Notes: generated from the letters alone by a model not told the origin. Counted from the first letter of the stretch, positions 51,077-60,813 are shown. The stretch is DNA of 64,000 nt from an uncultured Erythrobacter sp. (GCA_947495555.1 CANLZI010000001.1:1092861-1156860), one strand, 5' to 3'. A program made the numbers and translations.

Positions 51077-51487
51077 TTAGCTGTCGTCAGCCTCGTCCCA
51101 GTCGAGATCACGCGCGACCTTGGGGTCGGACAACAGTTTCTCGATCCGCTCTGCCTCGTCAAAACTTTCGTCCGGTTTGAACTTTAGCTTGGGGGCGAAT
51201 TTCAGGCCCAAACGTTTGGCCACCTCGCGCTGTAAAAAGGCCGTGTTCTGACGCAGCGCCTTGATGATTTCTTCCTCTGCCAAGCCCAACAAGGGCTTTA
51301 CATAGGCGGTCGCATTGCGCAGATCTGGCGTCATGCGGACCTCTGTCACAGCGATATTGGCCGCACTGACAGTTTCGTCGTGGACTTCCTGCCGCGCCAG
51401 CAATTCGGACAGAATGTGACGCACACGCTCGCCCACTTTCAAAACGCGGACCGATTGCTGTTCAGAGGTAGATTGTTGGCGGGCCAC
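51077..51487 (-). CDS. rbfA: Ribosome-binding factor A
   Basis: 136 residues. The KH-like RbfA fold: [57 protein letters not shown] and [51 protein letters not shown]. It acts in late 16S rRNA 5'-end maturation. It is the last gene of the rimP-nusA-ylxR-infB operon; truB, its usual next neighbour, is 11.5 kb away. Confidence 0.96.
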   Translation of the reverse strand: MARQQSTSEQQSVRVLKVGERVRHILSELLARQEVHDETVSAANIAVTEVRMTPDLRNATAYVKPLLGLAEEEIIKALRQNTAFLQREVAKRLGLKFAPKLKFKPDESFDEAERIEKLLSDPKVARDLDWDEADDS

Positions 51488-52038
51488 TATGCTGTATCCA
51501 TCTTGGCAAGAATATTCTTGAGTGAGTTCATATTACGCGCGGTGCCTTTGCAACCAAGCCTGCGTTCCAGAAACTTGCTCGACAAATCGGACACTCCGAC
51601 GCCGTGTACGTAATCCAGATAGAGCACACGGTCACCCAATGCCAGCCGCTCGCTGCCCTTGGTTTTGTGCGCTTCCAAAAGTTCATCAAAGGCGGATTGC
51701 TTGGGTTGCTGGCTGAGGAAAATCGAATGCACCATCTTGTCCGAGCCATGTTCCGGCCCGGTCCCGTGGAAAGGATTGTCGCTGATCGCGCGAGCAACTT
51801 CGTCGCGCGTTCGGACCATCACACAACTTTTGAAACCAAAACGTTGGGCAAGAATGCTTTCAAACTGAGCTTCAATGAATAATGGGTCGCGTGCATCAGA
51901 CAAAATGACATTGCCACTGGCAGCAACGGTAGTCAGATCGTCAAAGCCCTGTTCAGCAAAGGCCGCCTTCAAATCGACCATCTTCACCCGGTTGCCGCCA
52001 ATATTGATACTGCCCAGCAACGCCAAATAGCGTTCCAT
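51487..52038 (-). CDS. DUF1697 domain-containing protein
   Basis: 183 residues with the DUF1697 pattern: [61 protein letters not shown], and the ending [24 protein letters not shown]. The family is predicted to bind nucleotide or DNA ends but has no established function. It is inserted between the thioesterase and rbfA genes, sharing one base with rbfA's start region. Confidence 0.92.
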   Translation of the reverse strand: MERYLALLGSINIGGNRVKMVDLKAAFAEQGFDDLTTVAASGNVILSDARDPLFIEAQFESILAQRFGFKSCVMVRTRDEVARAISDNPFHGTGPEHGSDKMVHSIFLSQQPKQSAFDELLEAHKTKGSERLALGDRVLYLDYVHGVGVSDLSSKFLERRLGCKGTARNMNSLKNILAKMDTA

Positions 52039-52475
52039 CAGGTGATCTCTTGCGGGGGAGCGACGGGGCGCTGGGTTGGAATGGCGGTGGAGGTGGCTCG
52101 GGCCAGCACTTGGCCTTCCTCGGTCTGCAATTCGCCTTCCAGAAAGATCACGCGCCGTCCGCCACGCACCACCCGGCCTTTGCCAATAATGGTCGCACCG
52201 ATCGGCAATAGGCCGAGCAATTGCATCGAGATTTCCAGATTGAGCGGTGCTTGCTCACCATCTGTTGCAGCGACATAGGCATAGCCCATCACATCATCCA
52301 GATAGCCGGCAACCAAGCCGCCCTGCACGCCGCCGCGCCAGGTGCACATTTCACGTTTTACGGTGAAGCGCATAGTCCCGGTCGCTGTTTCCTCGTCAAA
52401 TCCAAGGAATTCAGAACCGAGCATTTCTGAGTGCGGCGAGTCATGCTCTAAAACCCAATTGTTATCGCGGTTCAT
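52038..52475 (-). CDS. Hotdog-fold thioesterase (PaaI family)
   Basis: 145 residues. EFLGFDEETATGTMRFTVKREMCTWRGGVQGGLVAGYLDDVMGYAYVAA is the hotdog/PaaI core with the usual GG..G active-site loop. It hydrolyses acyl-CoA thioesters, substrate unknown. It lies 99 bp downstream of infB, in the same direction, with a hairpin in between. Confidence 0.88.
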   Translation of the reverse strand: MNRDNNWVLEHDSPHSEMLGSEFLGFDEETATGTMRFTVKREMCTWRGGVQGGLVAGYLDDVMGYAYVAATDGEQAPLNLEISMQLLGLLPIGATIIGKGRVVRGGRRVIFLEGELQTEEGQVLARATSTAIPTQRPVAPPQEIT

Positions 52476-52544
52476 ACCCTATTCTCCGCCAGCATGGTTT
52501 GCGATGGCCCACCTTTGCAACTGCATGAAGTGTGGCAACTGCCG

Positions 52545-52568
52545 TCCCCTCTCGCTGACGAGAGGGGA
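52545..52568 (-). other. Perfect hairpin after infB
   Basis: TCCCCTCTCG / CGAGAGGGGA, a 10-bp perfect stem with tetraloop CTGA, just past the infB stop. No T run follows on the minus strand, so it may be an RNA-stability element or a processing site rather than an intrinsic terminator. Confidence 0.55.
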
Positions 52569-52574
52569 GAGCAA

Positions 52575-55106
52575 TTACAATGTCCGTTCGCGTTCTTCGA
52601 CCTCAAAGACCTCCAGGCTGTCGCCCGGTTGGATGTCATTGGTGTCTTCCAGTACGACGCCGCATTCAAGACCCGAACGGACCTCGTCCACGTCATCCTT
52701 GAACCGGCGCAACGAAGCGATGGTGGTAGCCGAGACAATGACATCTTCACGCGTAAGCCGCGCGTGCAGCCCCTTGCGAATGACGCCTTCGGTGACCAGC
52801 AGGCCAGCTGCCTTGTCCTTCTTGCCGGACTTGAACACTTCTTTGACATCGGCACGGCCAACCACGTTCTCGATCCGCTCTGGACCCAGTTCGCCAGCCA
52901 TTTCCTTCGCGATTTCCTCGGTCAAATGATAGATGACGTCGTAATATTTCATCTCGACATTGTCGCGCTTGACCAATTCGCGGGCCTTTGGATTGGGCCG
53001 CACGTTAAAGCCAATGATCGGAGCATTTGAAGCTGCCGCCAAACCCACATCGCTTTCGGTGATCGCACCAACGCCAGCGTGCAAGACGCGAACCTGGATC
53101 AGATCATTGCCAAGGTTGTGCAGCGCGGTGTTGATCGCCTCCACACTGCCCTGAACGTCTGCCTTCACCAGAACCGGGAATTCGACCAGATCACTCTGCA
53201 AATTGCTGAACATCGTGTCGAAATTGGTCGGTGCGAGTGCAGTGCGTTGCTCTGTCGCTTTTTCCTGACGGAATTGAGCGACTTCGCGGGCGCGCTGTTC
53301 GTTCTCGACCACGGTCAGCTGGTCACCTGCAGCGGGAACTCCGCCCAAGCCCAGCACTTCAACCGGCATGGATGGGCCAGCTTCTTTGATCTGCTTGCCC
53401 TGGTCATTAACGATCGCACGAACACGGCCGCTTTGCGTTCCAACCACGAAGGTATCCCCGCGACGCAAAGTGCCGCGTGTAACCAGCACAGTTGCAACAG
53501 GGCCACGGCCTTTGTCCAACTGCGCCTCGATCACGATGGCATCCGCATCGCGGTCCGGACGTGCCGACAGCTCAAGCAGTTCTGCCTGGAGCGCGATTTT
53601 CTCGAGCAATTCGTCAAGACCGGTGCCCTTGGTTGCCGACACTTCGACATCCTGCACATCACCCGACAGGCTTTCCACGATCACTTCGTGTTCGAGCAGA
53701 CGGTTGCGCACATTGTCCGGATTGGCCTCTGGCTTATCCATCTTGTTGATCGCAACAATCATCGGAACGCCAGCGGCTTTCGTGTGATTAATCGCCTCGA
53801 TCGTTTGCGGCATGATGCCGTCATCAGCAGCCACCACCAGCACCACGATATCGGTGACATTGGCACCGCGGGCTCGCATTTCGGTAAAGGCGGCGTGGCC
53901 AGGTGTATCGAGGAAAGTAATCTTCTGCTTGTCCTTGGTCGTCACCTGATAACTGCCAATGTGCTGGGTGATGCCGCCGGCCTCGCCCTTGGTCACATTG
54001 GTGCCACGCAGCGCGTCCAGCAGCGATGTCTTACCATGATCGACATGGCCCATGATCGTGACCACAGGAGGACGCGGCTTCAGCGTTTCTTCTGGATCCT
54101 TGTCTTCCTCGACCTTGATCTCGATGTCGTCTTCGGAAACGCGCTGGATGTTGTGGCCAAATTCTTCGACCAGCAATTCTGCCGTATCGGCATCAATGGT
54201 TTGGTTGACCGTCACCATCATGCCCATGTTGAACAGCGATTTGACCAGTTCAGCGCCTTTTTCCGCCATGCGGTTGGCCAGTTCCTGAACCGTGATCGCT
54301 TCGGGCACGATCACATCGCGGACCTGCTTTTCACGCGGAGTGGATGGACCACCTTGGGCGCGGCGTTCTTTTTCCCGCGCGCGCTTCAAAGCGGCGAGTG
54401 AACGAGCCCGGCGGCCCTCGTCTTCATTGAGCGCTTTGGAAACGCTCAGTTTACCCGAGCGACGTTTGTCCTTGCGGTCATTCGCGCTGCTTCCGCCGCG
54501 CTTTTCTTCCTTCTTCTTCTTTTCAGGGCGCTTTGGTTCAGGGCGCGCAACAGGCGTAAATTTACGCGCTGCAGGCGCAGGAGTTGCAACATCAACCGGA
54601 TCAGCTGCTGGCGCTTCTTCAGCCTGAGCTTCGGCAGCCTTTTCAGCCGCCGCAGCCGCCTTGGCTTCCTCCTTGGCAAGCTTGGCAGCGTCTTCTTCTG
54701 CCTTGCGATTGTCTTCGGCGCGCTTCTTTTCGTCCGAGGCAGCAGTCTTGGCGGCCTTGTCGTCACGCTTGCGCGCTTCCTCGGCCATCTTCAGCCGCGC
54801 TTCTTCGGCTTCGCGCTGCAGGCGAGCAACACGTTCTTGCGGGGTTTCAGCAGCAGCATCCGGCTTCTTAGGAGCCGCCTTCTTCGCAGGCGCAGGGGCC
54901 TCTGCCACAGGCTCTGGGGCTGGCGCTGGCGCAGGCGTGGGCGCAGGCTCGGGCGTTTCACCCGGCTTCAAGAGCTTGCGGCGGCGCTTTACCTCAACCG
55001 CAACCTTATTGGTGCGGCCATGGCTAAAGGTCTGCTTGACCTCTCCAGGCTGCGCACCCTTCAGGGTCAGCGGTTTACGGGCCGGTTTTTTTTCTTCGTC
55101 GCTCAT
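52575..55106 (-). CDS. infB: Translation initiation factor IF-2
   Basis: 843 residues. A long N-terminal Ala/Glu/Lys/Pro-rich region (to ~340) includes the IF2-associated domain at the start and [11 protein letters not shown]. The G domain follows with P-loop [30 protein letters not shown] and NKMDKPEAN, then domains II-IV. It positions initiator tRNA on the 30S subunit. It is 16 bp downstream of the ylxR-like gene. Confidence 0.97.
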   Translation of the reverse strand: MSDEEKKPARKPLTLKGAQPGEVKQTFSHGRTNKVAVEVKRRRKLLKPGETPEPAPTPAPAPAPEPVAEAPAPAKKAAPKKPDAAAETPQERVARLQREAEEARLKMAEEARKRDDKAAKTAASDEKKRAEDNRKAEEDAAKLAKEEAKAAAAAEKAAEAQAEEAPAADPVDVATPAPAARKFTPVARPEPKRPEKKKKEEKRGGSSANDRKDKRRSGKLSVSKALNEDEGRRARSLAALKRAREKERRAQGGPSTPREKQVRDVIVPEAITVQELANRMAEKGAELVKSLFNMGMMVTVNQTIDADTAELLVEEFGHNIQRVSEDDIEIKVEEDKDPEETLKPRPPVVTIMGHVDHGKTSLLDALRGTNVTKGEAGGITQHIGSYQVTTKDKQKITFLDTPGHAAFTEMRARGANVTDIVVLVVAADDGIMPQTIEAINHTKAAGVPMIVAINKMDKPEANPDNVRNRLLEHEVIVESLSGDVQDVEVSATKGTGLDELLEKIALQAELLELSARPDRDADAIVIEAQLDKGRGPVATVLVTRGTLRRGDTFVVGTQSGRVRAIVNDQGKQIKEAGPSMPVEVLGLGGVPAAGDQLTVVENEQRAREVAQFRQEKATEQRTALAPTNFDTMFSNLQSDLVEFPVLVKADVQGSVEAINTALHNLGNDLIQVRVLHAGVGAITESDVGLAAASNAPIIGFNVRPNPKARELVKRDNVEMKYYDVIYHLTEEIAKEMAGELGPERIENVVGRADVKEVFKSGKKDKAAGLLVTEGVIRKGLHARLTREDVIVSATTIASLRRFKDDVDEVRSGLECGVVLEDTNDIQPGDSLEVFEVEERERTL

Positions 55107-55122
55107 CTAGCTCAACTATCCT

Positions 55123-55911
55123 TCACGCGTTCAATTTATCGTCCGTGGCTGGCGCAAACTGCACGCCACCGGAAATTCCATCTGACCCTTCGGCCTTCGT
55201 ATACTGCAACAGGCGCAATACTGCGGCCTCGACGCGGCCGGCGGCTTTTGCACCCGAACCGCCGCTCAAACCCGAGCCGCTGACCCCCAAATGGACGACA
55301 TTATCGCGGCCCAATGCCACAGACAAAGCCGCACGGTCCAGTGGCAAGGTTATGCCGCGCTGTCCGCTGCCTTCCATTTCGCGCCCGACACGCCATGCCT
55401 GATCGAGCTTTTTGCGCCCGTCTTCGCTGGCATCATTGGCATGCAATAATAGGGCAATGCGCCCTTTGCGCGCCTGTTCGGCAATGCGATCGGAACCCAG
55501 CACAATCTGGCCTCCGCGCATTTCAATTCCCAACCGGTCCAACAAAACACGCTCTAAAGCGCTTTGGATTTGATCGGGCAAATCTGCGCCAATATTCAGC
55601 GGCGCGCCTTTAAATGCACGCGCCAAAGCGCCTTTTAGCTGCTTTTTGGCAACGGCCTGTTCAAGCTGCGCCTTACTAACGCCAATCCAGGCACCGCGGC
55701 CAGGGGCCTTCGCCAAAGGATCGCACAGCACATCACCATCTGGCGATATGGCCAGACGCACCAAAGCATCACGCGATGCAATGTCGCCGGTCAGAATGCA
55801 TTTGCGTTCTGGCCCCGTGTCTTTGGCGCAGGACTTAGCGGACCCGGAATTGCGGGTCTCAGCAGCGTCAGCGATGTCGGACGTCAGGCGCTCATTTGGT
55901 GGAGTCCGCAT
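55123..55911 (-). CDS. YlxR (DUF448) protein with C-terminal L7Ae-like domain
   Basis: 262 residues from ATG 55911, which has a good GGAGG site; the frame is also open 25 codons upstream inside nusA. Residues ~30-110 are YlxR/DUF448 (GPERKCILTGDIASRDALVRLAISPDGDVLCDPLAKAPGRGAWIGVSKAQLEQAV); residues ~120-215 are an L7Ae-like RNA-binding part (LDRLGIEMRGGQIVLGSDRIAEQARKGRIALLLHANDAS). Fusion of the two is usual in alphaproteobacteria. It overlaps the nusA stop by 20 bp. Likely an RNA-binding accessory factor of transcription or translation. Confidence 0.88.
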   Translation of the reverse strand: MRTPPNERLTSDIADAAETRNSGSAKSCAKDTGPERKCILTGDIASRDALVRLAISPDGDVLCDPLAKAPGRGAWIGVSKAQLEQAVAKKQLKGALARAFKGAPLNIGADLPDQIQSALERVLLDRLGIEMRGGQIVLGSDRIAEQARKGRIALLLHANDASEDGRKKLDQAWRVGREMEGSGQRGITLPLDRAALSVALGRDNVVHLGVSGSGLSGGSGAKAAGRVEAAVLRLLQYTKAEGSDGISGGVQFAPATDDKLNA

Positions 55912-57559
55912 CGGCGGCCTCCTGTGTTTCGGTCTGCTCGGCAGCTGGTGCCGGAGCTTCCTCTTCATCTTCAAACCAATGCGCACGAGCAGCCATGATG
56001 ATCTCGTTGCCCTGCTCTTCGTTCAAGCCATACTCGCCCAAAACACCGCCCTTGTCTTCCTGGCGCTGCGGAGCGCGGCGCATAGGAGGACCATCGGGGT
56101 TGTTATTGCGGCGACGTGGAGCCTCGCGCTTCTTCTGGATCAATTCATCGGTGGCCAGATCGGCCAAATCGTCCAACGTCTTGATTCCGGCCTTACCCAG
56201 CGTGACCAGCATGGCCTCGCTCAGATGCGGCATTTCTGCCAGCGCATCTTCAACGCCCAATTCACGGCGCACAGCGCGGAAGGTTTCGGACTGACGCTCA
56301 AGCGCTTCAAGAGCACGGCTCTGCAATTCTTCGCCCAGCTCTTCGTCAAAGCCTTCGATGCTGGCCAATTCAGCCAGTTCGACATAGGCGACTTCTTCCA
56401 GCTCGGCGAAGCCTTCAGCAACCAACAGCTGCGACAAGGTTTCATCCACGTCGAGTTCTTCTTCGAACATCTTGGAACGCTCGGCAAATTCCTTGCTGCG
56501 CTTCTCGCTCGCCTCTTCCTCGGTCATGATGTCGATCTGGTGACCGGTGAGTTGGCTGGCCAAACGCACGTTCTGTCCGCGGCGACCAATAGCCAGCGAC
56601 AGCTGATCGTCGGGCACAACAACTTCGATGCGGCCTTCTTCTTCGTCCAGCACAACACGGCTGACGGTGGCTGGCTGCAGCGCGTTGACCACGAATGTCG
56701 CGGTGTCTTCGCTCCATGGAATGATGTCGATCTTTTCGCCCTGCAATTCTTGCACGACGGCCTGAACGCGGCTGCCCTTCATACCCACACAGGCACCGAC
56801 CGGATCGATCGAGCTGTCGTGGCTGATGACGCCGATTTTGGCGCGGCTGCCCGGGTCACGTGCAGCGGCCTTGATTTCGATGATGCTGTCGTAAATCTCG
56901 GGCACTTCCTGAGCAAACAGCTTGCGCATGAAATCGGGATGCGCCCGGCTGAGGAAGATTTGCGGCCCACGATTGTTGCGCTCAACCTTGGTGATGATCG
57001 CACGCACGCGCTCGCCCACACGGGCAGCTTCACGCGGGATCTGCTGATCGCGGCGGATCACACCTTCAGCGCGACCCAGATTGACGATCACATGACCAAA
57101 TTCGACCGATTTGATCACGCCTGTGATCACTTCGTTGGCACGGTCCTTAAACTCTTCGAACTGACGCTCGCGCTCGGCATCGCGAACCTTCTGGAAGATC
57201 ACTTGCTTGGCGCTTTGCGCATCGATGCGGCCCAGATCAACCGGAGGCAGCGGGTCGACAATAAAGTCGCCCAGCTTGGCATCGGCTTCCAGCTTTTGCG
57301 CGGCCTTCAGATCAACCTGCTTGAAGTAGTCTTCAACTTCCTCAACCACTTCGACCACACGCCACAAGCGCAGATCGCCGGTTTGCGGGTCCAGCTTAGC
57401 GCGGATGTCATTTTCGGCACCATAACGGTTGCGCGCACTTTTCTGGATCGCTTCTTCCATCGCTTCGATAACGATCGATTTGTCGATCATCTTTTCCGAA
57501 GCAACCGCATTCGCAATCGCAATCAATTCTGCCTTATTGGCGGAAATAGCACTGGCCAT
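55892..57559 (-). CDS. nusA: Transcription termination/antitermination factor NusA
   Basis: 555 residues: N-terminal RNA-polymerase-binding domain, S1 domain (RVGERVRAIITKVERNNRGPQIFLSRAHPDFMRKLF), KH domains (DSSIDPVGACVGMKGSRVQAVVQELQGEKIDIIPW; VVPDDQLSLAIGRRGQNVRLASQLTGHQIDI) and a C-terminal helix-hairpin repeat region. A tail rich in Glu/Pro follows (GNEIIMAARAHWFEDEEEAPAP). It sits between rimP and the ylxR-like gene; starts at the base where rimP ends. Confidence 0.97.
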   Translation of the reverse strand: MASAISANKAELIAIANAVASEKMIDKSIVIEAMEEAIQKSARNRYGAENDIRAKLDPQTGDLRLWRVVEVVEEVEDYFKQVDLKAAQKLEADAKLGDFIVDPLPPVDLGRIDAQSAKQVIFQKVRDAERERQFEEFKDRANEVITGVIKSVEFGHVIVNLGRAEGVIRRDQQIPREAARVGERVRAIITKVERNNRGPQIFLSRAHPDFMRKLFAQEVPEIYDSIIEIKAAARDPGSRAKIGVISHDSSIDPVGACVGMKGSRVQAVVQELQGEKIDIIPWSEDTATFVVNALQPATVSRVVLDEEEGRIEVVVPDDQLSLAIGRRGQNVRLASQLTGHQIDIMTEEEASEKRSKEFAERSKMFEEELDVDETLSQLLVAEGFAELEEVAYVELAELASIEGFDEELGEELQSRALEALERQSETFRAVRRELGVEDALAEMPHLSEAMLVTLGKAGIKTLDDLADLATDELIQKKREAPRRRNNNPDGPPMRRAPQRQEDKGGVLGEYGLNEEQGNEIIMAARAHWFEDEEEAPAPAAEQTETQEAADADSTK

Positions 57560-58125
57560 CAGTCGTCAGCCTTCTCTTCTTCTACTTCTAAAACTTCCTC
57601 GGCACCTGCGGTGTCGAGCGGTTGGGTTGCTGCGATCAGCTCGTCGGTTAGAACCAGCTTGGCCGCATGAATGGCATTGCGCGGGAAAGCAACACTTCCC
57701 GCTTTCCTGTCATCAATTGTGACGACATCGTCATCAATCCCGACAAGAATCCCGCGCAAATTGCGTAGTCCATCAATTTTCTCTGACAAAGAGATCTTTG
57801 CCTCGTGCCCCGCCCAATCGGAATAATCCTTGGGACGGGTCAACGGACGGTCAATTCCCGGAGAGCTTACTTCCAGATGATACGCGCCTTGGACCAGGTC
57901 TTCACCGTCTTGTTCGGCGGCGTCCATGGCATCGGAGACAGCGCGGCTTAGCGCAGCGCATTGTTCGATCACCAATTGGCCGGTTGCGGGATCTTCGGCC
58001 ATGATTTGCAGCGCTTGTGCACCATCACCAGCCTCCGATGGCATCATCTTGACCCGCACGAGATCGAACCCAAGCGCTTCCGCTTCGGGTCTAATGATCT
58101 CTTCCAGGCGGGCAATGTCTGCCAT
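57559..58125 (-). CDS. rimP: Ribosome maturation factor RimP
   Basis: 188 residues. LEEIIRPEAEALGFDLVRVKMM, the DPATGQLVIEQCAALSRAVSDAMDA segment and YHLEVSSPGIDRPLTRPKDYSDWAGHEAKISL identify RimP. It binds 30S precursors during assembly. First gene of the rimP-nusA-ylxR-infB operon. The tail after ~165 is acidic and less conserved. Confidence 0.96.
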   Translation of the reverse strand: MADIARLEEIIRPEAEALGFDLVRVKMMPSEAGDGAQALQIMAEDPATGQLVIEQCAALSRAVSDAMDAAEQDGEDLVQGAYHLEVSSPGIDRPLTRPKDYSDWAGHEAKISLSEKIDGLRNLRGILVGIDDDVVTIDDRKAGSVAFPRNAIHAAKLVLTDELIAATQPLDTAGAEEVLEVEEEKADD

Positions 58126-58267
58126 AGGTCTCGCTCAGTCTCCGTATTTGACCGCATCATCTGCAACGCTTTTTGGGGCCGGCCCCTTGCGGCGCCAGCA
58201 ACCAACTTTGTCTCAACAATGTCGGGATTAGGGGTCAGATAGGCGGGTAGCGTGACGATTGCAACCG

Positions 58268-58876
58268 TTAAGAACGCCGTTTGAACCATGGTTCGTCAGT
58301 GCGATCGATCTGCAAGTGTCCATCAAAGGGTTGGCACAGATCAAAGGCTTGATGGGGCGAGCCATCCAACCATTCGCTCCATTGTTCACGCAGCAGGATT
58401 ACCGGCATGCGGTTGTGAACGTGCGCGACCTGATCATTCGCCGCCGTCATCAGCATGGAATAACTCAGGCCCCACTCATCGCTATCGCGCCAAATTCCAG
58501 CCATGGCGAGCAATCTGTTGTCGGGAGAAGACATCCAGGTCCGTGTCATCGCGCCCTTGGGGCCCTGCGCCTCGGCAAAGGAGGAAACGGGGATCAAGCA
58601 ACGGCGGTTTTCAAATGATGATCGCCAGAAATAGCTCTTCAGCTTGTCGGTGCGCGTATTGTTGACCGGCTTGGGCTTCAGCGCCTGACCCTTGGCCCCC
58701 TTGCGCTGCAGAGGAAAACCCCAATTCATCGATTGAAGCTGCCCGCCAGCCACCACCGCCGAGGGATAACCGGGGTACACTTCTCCCGCCATATTCGCCG
58801 AGAAGCCCTCCACCTCTGCATCGAAAAAGTCGCCAATCTCTGCCGGAGACGCCTTCAACTTATAGAGATTGCACAT
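58268..58876 (-). CDS. SOS response-associated peptidase / abasic-site protein (YedK/HMCES family)
   Basis: 202 residues. MCNLYKLKASPAE begins with the essential Cys2 (exposed after Met removal); NNTRTDKL, CLIPVSSFAEAQ and AHVHNRMPVIL carry the conserved Asn, Glu and His. Family members crosslink to abasic sites in single-stranded DNA through a thiazolidine linkage. It is a stand-alone gene; no LexA box was identified. Confidence 0.92.
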   Translation of the reverse strand: MCNLYKLKASPAEIGDFFDAEVEGFSANMAGEVYPGYPSAVVAGGQLQSMNWGFPLQRKGAKGQALKPKPVNNTRTDKLKSYFWRSSFENRRCLIPVSSFAEAQGPKGAMTRTWMSSPDNRLLAMAGIWRDSDEWGLSYSMLMTAANDQVAHVHNRMPVILLREQWSEWLDGSPHQAFDLCQPFDGHLQIDRTDEPWFKRRS

Positions 58877-58918
58877 CGATCAACCACATAGATTGCCCGA
58901 AACATGCACCAAGCTGGT

Positions 58919-59362
58919 TCAGCAACATCTTGCCGACACTTCCTCTGGAGCATGGCTGGGCTTAGCTGCCACATCGGGGACAAAGGGAAGACCGAAGTCT
59001 TCGGTTCGCTCGTGAGTAAGAAATGTCTCCCACATGTTTCCATCGGGATCGGCAGCCCAGTTCTTGGTTGACTTTGCGAAGCAGCATTGCGTGTCGCCCT
59101 GCTCAATAACTTTCTGATCTGTCGACCGCACGCGAACAAATTGCTCTTCGAGCTCTTGTTCATTGCTTGCTTGAATTCCCAAATGGGTGAGACCAGGGGC
59201 CACGCCGCTATTCTCGACGACAAAATTGACGCGGGGGTCATCAAGCACCCATTGAACGTAATGTTCCCGCTCCAAAGTCGGTTCCGCGCCAAACATTTTG
59301 GCATAAAAGGCCTTCGACTGGCCAAGATCACTCACACTAAGACTTACGTGAATACGCTTCAT
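58919..59362 (-). CDS. arsI: ArsI/CadI-family dioxygenase (C-As lyase-like)
   Basis: 147 residues from ATG 59362, following a GGAG site; the longer frame runs through the overlapping ArsR gene. The vicinal-oxygen-chelate fold is shown by MKRIHVSLSVSDLGQSKAFYAKMFG, HLGIQASNEQELE and PDGNMWETFL. The vicinal cysteine pair Cys93-Cys94 (DTQCCFAK), which binds trivalent organoarsenicals in ArsI, is present, along with His/Glu metal ligands. It would cleave methyl-As(III) carbon-arsenic bonds. Co-transcribed with the ArsR gene 4 bp upstream; no arsenite pump or reductase gene is in the window. Confidence 0.85.
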   Translation of the reverse strand: MKRIHVSLSVSDLGQSKAFYAKMFGAEPTLEREHYVQWVLDDPRVNFVVENSGVAPGLTHLGIQASNEQELEEQFVRVRSTDQKVIEQGDTQCCFAKSTKNWAADPDGNMWETFLTHERTEDFGLPFVPDVAAKPSHAPEEVSARCC

Positions 59363-59366
59363 CGCC

Positions 59367-59711
59367 TTATTCTCCATAGCATTCTTGGGTTTGGCAGTGG
59401 GCTGCATCTGCATTTTCTTCGCTGCAGCATTCGTCCAGCAAATATTGAACGACCGCGCCCATTGTCTCAAAATCTGCGCGATAAATGATGGATCGTCCCA
59501 CCCTCTCATCCCGCACCAGGCCGCTTTCACGCAGGTTATTGAGATGAAACGACAGCGAGCTAGCGGGGAGCCCGAGCTGATCGGCGATGTCACCGGCCGC
59601 CAACCCACTTTTGCCCACGCGGACCAAAGCACGGAACACCGCAAGCCGGTGGGTTTGCGCCAAAGCCCCCAATGCGGAGACAACATCTTTTGTATCTAAA
59701 GACTCTGTCAT
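59367..59711 (-). CDS. arsR: ArsR-family arsenic-responsive repressor
   Basis: 114 residues from ATG 59711; ATGs at 59717 and 59753 are alternatives. The winged helix is clear (LAVFRALVRVGKSGLAAGDIADQLGLPASSLSFHLNNLRESGLV, GRSIIYRADFETM). The C-terminus has Cys-Cys (LDECCSEE) and further cysteines (AHCQTQEC), resembling the As(III)-binding site of Acidithiobacillus-type ArsR rather than the classical alpha-3 CVCD motif. A perfect palindrome lies just upstream, consistent with autoregulation of arsR-arsI. Confidence 0.85.
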   Translation of the reverse strand: MTESLDTKDVVSALGALAQTHRLAVFRALVRVGKSGLAAGDIADQLGLPASSLSFHLNNLRESGLVRDERVGRSIIYRADFETMGAVVQYLLDECCSEENADAAHCQTQECYGE

Positions 59712-59715
59712 TTCC

Positions 59716-59731
59716 ATATTTCTAGAAATAT
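59716..59731. promoter_or_regulatory. ArsR operator (perfect palindrome)
   Basis: ATATTTCTAGAAATAT, a perfect 16-bp palindrome directly upstream of the arsR start, as expected for ArsR/SmtB-family autoregulation. It also abuts the end of pspF on the other side (39 bp before 59770). Confidence 0.7.
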
Positions 59732-59769
59732 AGAACTGATTTGTCGGTGTCAACCCGAATGTGATCTGA

Positions 59770-60813
59770 TCAACTGTCTTCCTGCATCAAGCCGTGCTTC
59801 TTGATGCAATGGCGCAGTTGGTCATAGCTGAGGCCCAAGGCCTTGGCGGTTTGGCGCTGGTTCCACCGATGCTTGCCCAATGCATGTTCCACAATCGCGC
59901 GCTCATGCGCATCCACAGCGCCGCGCAAATCTTCGATTGAATCGTATTCCTGAGTGGGCGGCCCTGACAAAGCTGCTGCCGGACCAATGGTATGGTTGGC
60001 CCCATTCTCAAGCTGGCGGTGCGCTGGAGTGAACGGCTTCCATGGAGAATCGAACGGATCAAACACCACATGGGCAATCGGTTCATCCCAATTGTCCCAG
60101 CGATAAACAGCACGCTCAATCACATTGCGCAATTCACGGACATTGCCCGGCCAATCGTGATTTTCCAGCCCGCGCTGCACATGTTCGGCAAAGCCGGGCC
60201 AAGCCTGCCATTCCAATTCTGCAGCCATCCTGCGCCCAAAATAATCGGCCAGAACGCCCACGTCCCCGTCCCGCACACGCAGGGGAGGCAAGGTGATCAC
60301 TTCAAAACTCAACCGGTCGAGCAAATCAGCGCGAAACTCGCCCCGCTCTGCCATCAAAGGCAAATCGTCATTGGTGGCAGCAACGATGCGCACATCCACC
60401 CGAATAGGCCGCGATGAACCGATCCGCGTTACCTCGCCATATTCCACCGCGCGCAGCAGCCGTTCTTGGGCTGCCATCGACAGATTGCCCAGTTCGTCGA
60501 GAAATAATGTGCCTTTGTCGGCTTCCTCAAACCTTCCTGCGCGCGCTTTGGTAGCGCCGGTGAAAGCACCCGCTTCGTGGCCAAACAATTCGGCCTCGAT
60601 CAGCGTTTCGGGCAAAGCCGCACAGTTCATTATGACCAGCGGCTCGCCCCAACGTAAAGACAAACGGTGCAGGCGTTCCGCGATCAGCTCCTTGCCGGTT
60701 CCGCGCTCGCCAATGACCAGCACCGGGCGGCTCATCGGTGCAGCACGAGAGGCCCGCTCTACCGCGTCGAGAAAGGCCCCGGACTGCCCTATAAATTGAT
60801 TATCCCGTTCCAT
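59770..60813 (-). CDS. pspF: PspF, sigma-54-dependent activator of the phage-shock operon
   Basis: 347 residues from ATG 60813; a 17-codon upstream extension is unlikely. It has an AAA+ domain without receiver: Walker A GERGTGKEL, GAFTGA loop (GHEAGAFTGATKARAG), Walker B LFLDELGNL, arginine-finger region and a Fis-type C-terminal HTH (NQRQTAKALGLSYDQLRHCIKKHG). PspF activates sigma-54 transcription of psp genes and is inhibited by PspA. It is divergent from the psp operon with a sigma-54 promoter in between. Confidence 0.95.
   Translation of the reverse strand: MERDNQFIGQSGAFLDAVERASRAAPMSRPVLVIGERGTGKELIAERLHRLSLRWGEPLVIMNCAALPETLIEAELFGHEAGAFTGATKARAGRFEEADKGTLFLDELGNLSMAAQERLLRAVEYGEVTRIGSSRPIRVDVRIVAATNDDLPLMAERGEFRADLLDRLSFEVITLPPLRVRDGDVGVLADYFGRRMAAELEWQAWPGFAEHVQRGLENHDWPGNVRELRNVIERAVYRWDNWDEPIAHVVFDPFDSPWKPFTPAHRQLENGANHTIGPAAALSGPPTQEYDSIEDLRGAVDAHERAIVEHALGKHRWNQRQTAKALGLSYDQLRHCIKKHGLMQEDS

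Noticed and set aside
53079..54401. 440-codon open frame antisense to infB
   Set aside because: Low-complexity, His/Phe-rich translation created by the infB codons on the opposite strand; no independent evidence of a gene.
55646..57670. 674-codon open frame antisense to nusA and the ylxR-like gene
   Set aside because: It mirrors the codon structure of highly confident genes on the other strand, has no family motifs and no ribosome binding site; long antisense frames are expected at this GC content.
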